From Atherix ibis (taxonomy: Eukaryota > Arthropoda > Insecta > Diptera > Athericidae), in contig OY282609.1 of assembly GCA_958298945.1 (NCBI GenBank), forward strand, positions 55,152,220 to 55,216,219: a stretch of 64,000 bases of DNA. The letters run 5' to 3'. Numbering within the stretch: position 1 is the stretch's first letter; each line of letters opens with the position of its first letter. Below, piece by piece: positions 58,571-64,000 of the stretch. The position numbers and the translations under genes are program-made. Below the pieces are notes generated by a model, which was given only the letters and a program-made list of their open reading frames with translations, was not told the DNA's origin and searched no databases.

Positions 58571-60439
58571 GTTATCGTCCTATTGATGATCATATGATAA
58601 AAATGAGCTCCAAAAAATAATAATACTACCTACTTGTCACTTTACTATAATTGAAAGTGTTTTTTTTTTTAAATTATGAATTACAATAAAAACAATAATT
58701 CAAAAAGAATCGAAACCCAGATTCAAGAAATTAAACTTTAAAAGGTAATCGTTTAAATTGTAGTAATTTTAATTTAGCTTCGAATTCGATTAGTACCTTT
58801 AAAAAAAAAGAATTAAAAAATGTAGGGTTTTAATTCGAAATGGGACCTATATAACTTTAAGTACTTACTATCTACCTCCACTATGCTAGTTTACCTATAA
58901 TGTAGAACATGAAGTAAAAAGCATCATTAAAGGATTATTTCTAAAATTAAATCCATTTTGTGTAACCCTAACTGAACCTATGTTGGAAATCTAATGAGTG
59001 ACATTTTGTAACATAAAATTTTACATACTAGAGCCAAATCATGATTCGTTTTATGACAAGAGCAAACGATAGTTGAAATTTTGTTACTGTTCCCTTTGTA
59101 AGCAGATAGAATTTAAAGTGATAAGGCACCAGGTAAGTATTGATAGGATGCATACGCTACCAAATCAAATATTTACCACCAAACCCCTATTGTTACCCTT
59201 GAATAGATTCAAATAATCTGATTGCTGTAACTAGAACAATACAGCCCAACCTTAGGAAAATAGTGTATAACAATCACGACAAGTGTACCACCAATGATTA
59301 ATGGCTGCACAAAGTAGAGCATTGACGAGCGTTAAATTATTTAAATCCGAAGTTTGCACAAGCGGGAGGAAGGCTATGGAAAGCATGATTTCCGTTTCAA
59401 TTTCAATTTCAGAAGAAGATTAATTTAACTGGAAAATGTGAATAATCACGTTAACAGCAGAGCCAATTCGATGGCTCTATTATTGGAACGTATGCACATT
59501 GTTCGAATTCTACCTAACTTTTTTTTCTAGTAAAATAATGAGTGATTCGTACCTGAAAAAGTTAATTGTTCTTGAATATATCCACTACTTTTCTAATTGT
59601 TAAAATTAGTCGTCATATTGAAATTAATGTAATTTCGTAGAGTTTAGATAATTGTTTATCTTTGAATAAAATTTATATAAATCCGCTATTCTAAAGATAA
59701 TAGTTTTCCATTATAAGATTTAAGGTGTATTTTAAATAGATTAAAATTAATGAGGTAATTTTTTATCGATTTATTATCTTTTACAATCTGAATTTTAGGA
59801 TTTTCTTTTATTTTTTTTGTATGAACATAAATATTGTAATAAGAATAATTTATAACTAAGATGCTATAATGACAGTAAAGGAACATGTAACAGTAAACAC
59901 CCCAAAATAATCAAAAAATATAAAATTAGTTTAAAATTTAAAAAGAATAATCTTTAAATGATTCGTTTTTCTACATGAAACTTTTTCTAGAGCAGTGAGA
60001 CGGATTCAGTGATTTCATGTTGTTTATTTGTTTGTAAGATTCCTTAAACATGTGCTAAGCACCATTTTATAGCGCCGCGAGCATGAAGTCATTGAGCGAC
60101 TTCATTGTACTTGTGCGAAGCTATTTAAATGAGTCTTTTCTATAACAAATGGGTTAGGAATAGTGAAAGCTTTGTTCAATTCCTTGGATCAGATTAGTAT
60201 GCTTAGCGGCTCTGAGAAATAATTTTTGATCAGGTGGCATTTATATTAGTAAGTCGAAAAATTGCATGGCGTTTTCCGGCAGATAGAGTTAAAACATTCT
60301 CAGTAACTACTAGTCGTATTATGACAATATTACAAATAGATGCGCTTTTGAATAGATACATTTGAAATTTTGTGTGGCGTAAGACCTTAACTCAATCAAG
60401 CCGTTTTAAACTATTTGCGAAAGGAAACTCGATGTTTGT
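58571..60439. other. AT-rich intron, nothing recognised
   Basis: One small hairpin (60083-60105, ATGAAGTC arms). No gene or element. Confidence 0.5.
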
Positions 60440-61012
60440 GTAGCACATGAATTGAGTATGAAAAACAAGATGGAATCACTTAGCATTTGCGAAACGCTGC
60501 TGAAGCGCAATGAAATTGAGCCATTTCTGAAGTGAGTCATAACTAGCGATAAAAAATGAATAAAATACGAAAATATCGTTCAAAGAGGATTGTCTGCCAA
60601 TAGGATTATGCTGTGTGCTTCTGCCAAACTGTTAACTTGATACTGTAGTGTGAGCAATTCGAGAGATTACGCCAAGCGAATCAGAGAAAACTGCCATTAT
60701 TGATTAATAACAGAAAGAGACATGCTTTCAACCATGATAACGCTTCACTACGCACATCTTTGATGACTAATCAAAAATTAATGCAGCTGGCCTGGAAAGT
60801 TTTGATACATCCTAGATACCACAATATAGCCTAGATACAGCATCCTCATACTACCACTTGTTTCGATCTCTGCAGAACTCTCTTAATGGAATCATCTAGC
60901 TTTAGAATTAATTCAGTTTTTCAACCAGAAACCGCAGAAGTTCTATATTGAAATAATCATGGCTCTGCACGAAAAGTGGCGAAATATTATCGATGATAAT
61001 GGATAATAAATC
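60440..61012 (+). pseudogene. Decayed mariner I2 (cecropia-like)
   Basis: Old mariner coding remnant: SICETLLKRNEIEPFLK (about 60475), a VITSDKK block where TGDEKW stood (first Asp kept as D), RIMLC-like, CFQP..., then TASSYYHLFRSLQNSLNGI (about 60838) and a TRNRRSSILK / EKWRNIIDDNG end. Closer in wording to I1 than to A, C, D or F. No TIRs found. Heavily frameshifted, the oldest-looking mariner of the set. Confidence 0.75.
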
Positions 61013-61562
61013 AGATTTTTAAAATCGGTTTAAAAACTACGATTTAGGCACCTCTATTTTACTAAAAAAATCCATCAATACTATCGATAATAATGGTTGA
61101 ATTGATTGGTTTGTTGGTAATAAGGTCCAGCATCTTCAGCCAATTTATTAGCACATTTATCATCCAAAATTTGAAAAAACCTATATATTTAAGATAGCCG
61201 ATGAAACACAAGAAACGACAAACCATAAGAAAGATCATATGGGTCTATCCTACAAGAGAATATTTTTAACATTTTCACTCGTCACCCTGTGTGTGAACGG
61301 ATCGGTAAAATCATTCTTAAATCTATTAAGAGATTCATATTGGTGATCATAAATACGTGTAAGTAATTTCATTGAGTCATTTCGATAGAAAAAATTTACT
61401 CTGAATTTGCTAAACACTAAAAATTCTATATGAAGTTGGAAAATTAGGGGGTTCTTTGATGATTTAATTGGGAAATATTTCAATCTTTACTCAAATTCTA
61501 TTTATTTTTTCAAAAATATTAATGAAAAAGTAATTTTTATCTAGAAGAAAATAAACACTCAC

Positions 61563-61752
61563 CTCAACACGTATCGTTAAATTATACTCTTTGATGCTCT
61601 CATAGTCCAGAGGATGATTAACTTTTATATCAGCCCATGTGTCACCATTGTCCGGTCTCTGTTGCAAATAGAACGTATGAAATTTGTTCGTTTGCGCCGT
61701 TGATCCTGGCATTAAACGATAGAAAACTGTCGGATTTCCTTCTATCCCAGAG
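61563..61752 (-). CDS. CadN: N-cadherin exon (upstream of the pair)
   Basis: Internal exon of a classic insect N-cadherin, a single-pass calcium-dependent adhesion receptor of neurons; this piece belongs to the extracellular cadherin repeats. Read on the minus strand it gives SGIEGNPTVFYRLMPG, then FHTFYLQQRP, DTWADIKVNHPLDYE and NLTIRVE, 63 codons. VNHPLDYE is the LDxE-type strand motif of a cadherin repeat. The 3' edge is a textbook donor, GAG|GTGAGT, leaving phase 0. The 5' edge is less sure: an in-frame TGA at 61790-61788 forces the acceptor to lie below it, and only two AGs remain (giving starts at 61752 or 61757), both with weak pyrimidine tracts; I chose 61752. It joins in frame to the exon at 13706-13888. 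The family call is by recognition of the protein, with strong conservation; the symbol follows the fly gene. Confidence 0.87.
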
Positions 61753-64000
61753 CTGCACTCATAGTCGCATAATCGATAAAGTTGAGTTCATTTCAGAACA
61801 AAGTTATTTGAGCGAATTTGTTTTTTTTTTCAAGCAAAATTCAGCAGAATTTCACATAGAAACAAAATTTAAAGAAAAAACATATATTAGCTGAGGAAAT
61901 AATAAAAATTTTCTTTTTCATACTTAAATATCTAATAATATTCTTGATATTAATTTGATTTGTTATTTATTTCATATAATAAAAAATAATAGGCAAAATT
62001 TCCATATTAAAAATAAACAAAAAAATATATAATAATTTTTATTTTTTGATTAAAATTAAATTAAGAAAATTTGTTAGTGTGTTAGTAAGTAAATTAATAT
62101 TTTATTATTTTTTATATTTTATAGAATAAATTTGGGAAAAGAAAGTCATACTTCATTTTGTTATTTAAGAAAATATTTTTCTATTATTGAATTTTTTTGT
62201 TTGTTTTTTTTTTTTGGTAATAAAAAGAAGTTTTTTCTTTTCTAAAGAAGAGAAAATTTTAAAAGAGAAAAAAATCCAAATAGAAAAATATTTTCCATAA
62301 ATAAATAAATAAAAGAACAGAAAATCTTAATTTTTTTTAAAGAAAATAAAAAAAAAATTAATTTCATTATTAAAATAACTATAATAAATTATGGTTTATA
62401 AAATAATTAGCCTAACTATTAGTTAATTTCTACTATTTAGTTATTTTTAATTTCTTTAATGAAATTTTGGTGTATTAGGGAAAGTTAGTTTTTCTGTATT
62501 AAAAATGGATTAATATAAAAACAATTGGCCTGATGATACCATTGGCTATTATTTTTATGAAATAGTTTTTAGTAAAAATTATTTTCGCAATATTTATATT
62601 AATATATTATTAACCCCATTTGAGAAAAAAAAAGTTTTTTTTTTTTTTTGGAACATCAAAATTCAAAAAGTTTTGTTCCAAAAATTTATCGAAATTTTAC
62701 ACAAATTTTTTTTTGATCACTTTGTGATAAAATAAATAAAAAAGTTTATTTTACTTTTTTTTTTTTAACTATTCAAAAATCAAAAATACAAAATTTTTCT
62801 CAAAAACAATAACATATTTTCTATGCCTGAAAGATCAAGGTTGGTTAAAAGATCAACGATCCTTTTCTCTTAAAAAAAAAAAAAAATCGATCGTAGTTGG
62901 TAGTTTTCTTTGTTTTTATTTAATTGATAGGTTAAAAAATATAAATATATTATAATGCGTTGTTTTTATAGAATTTTTTATGCTCTAAAAAACATTTAAA
63001 AAAAAATTCAATCAACAGAATAATAAATTTAAAAAGAAAAAACTAGAAAAAAAATATTGAACAAAAAATGAACATTTAAGAACTCTTGCCGAAATTTATT
63101 TATGGTCAAAATGTACAAAAATATTAATCATTCATCCTATCATTCCTTATATATAAATCCCCCCTACCCACCTACCCAAACAATCAAATAAAAATTTTTT
63201 TATCGGAAATATATTTTTTCTCACCTGCAGAAAAGTTTATTCTTTCAAATGCAACAAAAGTTTTTTAAAATTTGCGATACAATTTTCAAATTGATATTAA
63301 AATTTTTAGTTCTTTAAAAAAATAATTTGAATTCTGATGGCAAATTAGGTATTTTTTGTGGCCATAGCGAAAGTGCCATAACCAAATGTGTATGTAAATA
63401 AAATGATAGAAAGTGAATTGTGCAACATATATTTTTATAGCAGGTGCAGTTATTCTAATGTAAAGTGCAATAAGTGATAAGAAAAATAAAGTAAAAATAA
63501 TTAAGTGATAAAAAACTGGACGTACGTGTCCAGTTTTTTTCTCTCTCAGTTAATTATAGAAATTTTCATTTGACTTTAAAAATCATGTGATATAAGGTAT
63601 ATTATTTTTATTAAAACAATTCGTATTTTTGCTGTGGAAGAGTTTTAAGTTTCGATAAATGCAAATTGAAGAAATTTGTCTGTACACTGCACACCTTTTT
63701 ATAAGATTTTTTTTTGTAAATTCATTCACAAAAGTAGATTTAAAAAAAAAAATTATTATTAATTCTAAGAAATTGTGTTTTTATATGCAACAACGGCTTA
63801 TAGTCAATTATTATAGCCAGCAAATTATGATTATTTTAAGAAGTCAAAATAAAAAGAGGCATTTTAAATTTTAATAATGGAACCTGGAAAAAATTAAATG
63901 CAGATGAAAAAAGAGATATTAAAGAATTTAAAAGTGAAGGACGACATCCTAGAAGTGATTAATTTTATCTATAATTGGCCAGATGGATTTTGTCATTATT
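61753..64000. other. CadN: AT-rich 3' part of the preceding cadherin intron
   Basis: Homopolymer-rich DNA upstream (in gene sense) of the exon. A perfect 12-base hairpin with loop GTACGT stands at 63510-63539 (AAAAAACTGGAC arms). An open frame near 63870-63960 (NGTWKKLNADEKRDIKEF) is not recognised. No further cadherin exon seen. Confidence 0.5.

Larger units (their letters stand above)
13889..61562 (-). other. CadN: 47.7-kb intron of the N-cadherin gene
   Basis: Inferred intron between the two in-phase cadherin exons: donor GTGAGT at 61562 downward, acceptor TTTACAG ending at 13889. It is filled with mariners, Helitrons, a hAT, LINE pieces and a minisatellite. Its length follows directly from the exon edges; that no further cadherin exon (for example an alternative one) lies inside is only what I could not see. 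Confidence 0.8.

Noticed and set aside
63659..63960. Open frames at the right edge
   Set aside because: Short, AT-rich, no motif; the edge of the window prevents a check.
1..64000. tRNA, rRNA, CRISPR array or bacterial-type operon
   Set aside because: No cloverleaf with TTCRA box, no rRNA-like block and no regularly spaced identical repeats; exon-intron structure shows a eukaryotic nuclear genome.

Overview
This window is AT-rich eukaryotic DNA and almost certainly comes from an insect; a fly is my best guess. The only host gene I can support is an insect N-cadherin (CadN-type) gene on the minus strand, represented by two exons. The upstream exon (about 61563-61752) ends ...IRVE with donor GAG|GTGAGT. 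The next exon (13706-13888) begins NNGAQQL... with acceptor TTTACAG. Both meet in phase 0 and read straight across a cadherin repeat into DVNDEIP and AIDKD calcium motifs. The 47,674 bp between them is therefore one intron, 1-13705 is the start of the next intron, and 61753-64000 is the end of the preceding one.

Nearly everything else is transposon debris inside these introns. From left to right: the LTR-less repeat R (1-340), a foldback mariner (A1, 1616-2538), a Jockey-type LINE (4735-5960), mariner C1 (6809-8006), a pogo/Tigger element (8421-10247), repeat R again (11741-11945), mariner A2 fused to a Tc1-like fragment B (12327-13135), cadherin exon, mariner A3 (15350-16558), a Jockey-type LINE (19540-20880), mariner D1 (22315-23337), mariner A4 (23838-25102), mariner D2 (28629-29900) lying inside a minus-strand Helitron (28460-30760), a hAT with an exact 8-bp target duplication (32615-34757), a LINE fragment (35165-35640), a cecropia-like mariner I1 (35650-36799), a plus-strand Helitron remnant that seems to carry foreign exons (37600-42078), mariner D3 (42080-43301), an RNase H-bearing LINE (43304-44520), mariner F1, nearly intact (46454-47699), and its 3' fragment F2 (48451-48732), a 1.3-kb minisatellite (49434-50732), LINE 3' tails (53200-54240), mariner C2 abutting the second foldback mariner A5 (55400-57237), a decayed mariner I2 (60440-61012), cadherin exon.

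No element here looks active: every transposase has stops, frameshifts, deletions or a lost catalytic Asp. The most interesting points are (i) two mariners sharing the same rearranged foldback architecture; (ii) all 15 Tc1/mariner copies, the Tigger and the clear LINEs lying antisense to the cadherin gene; (iii) a Helitron copy that provides a paralogous empty site for mariner D2, and another Helitron remnant that carries exon-like foreign sequence; (iv) a template-switch palindrome inside the hAT transposase; (v) a minisatellite with higher-order structure. I saw no tRNA, rRNA or CRISPR array. All identifications are from motif recognition by eye, with no database search.
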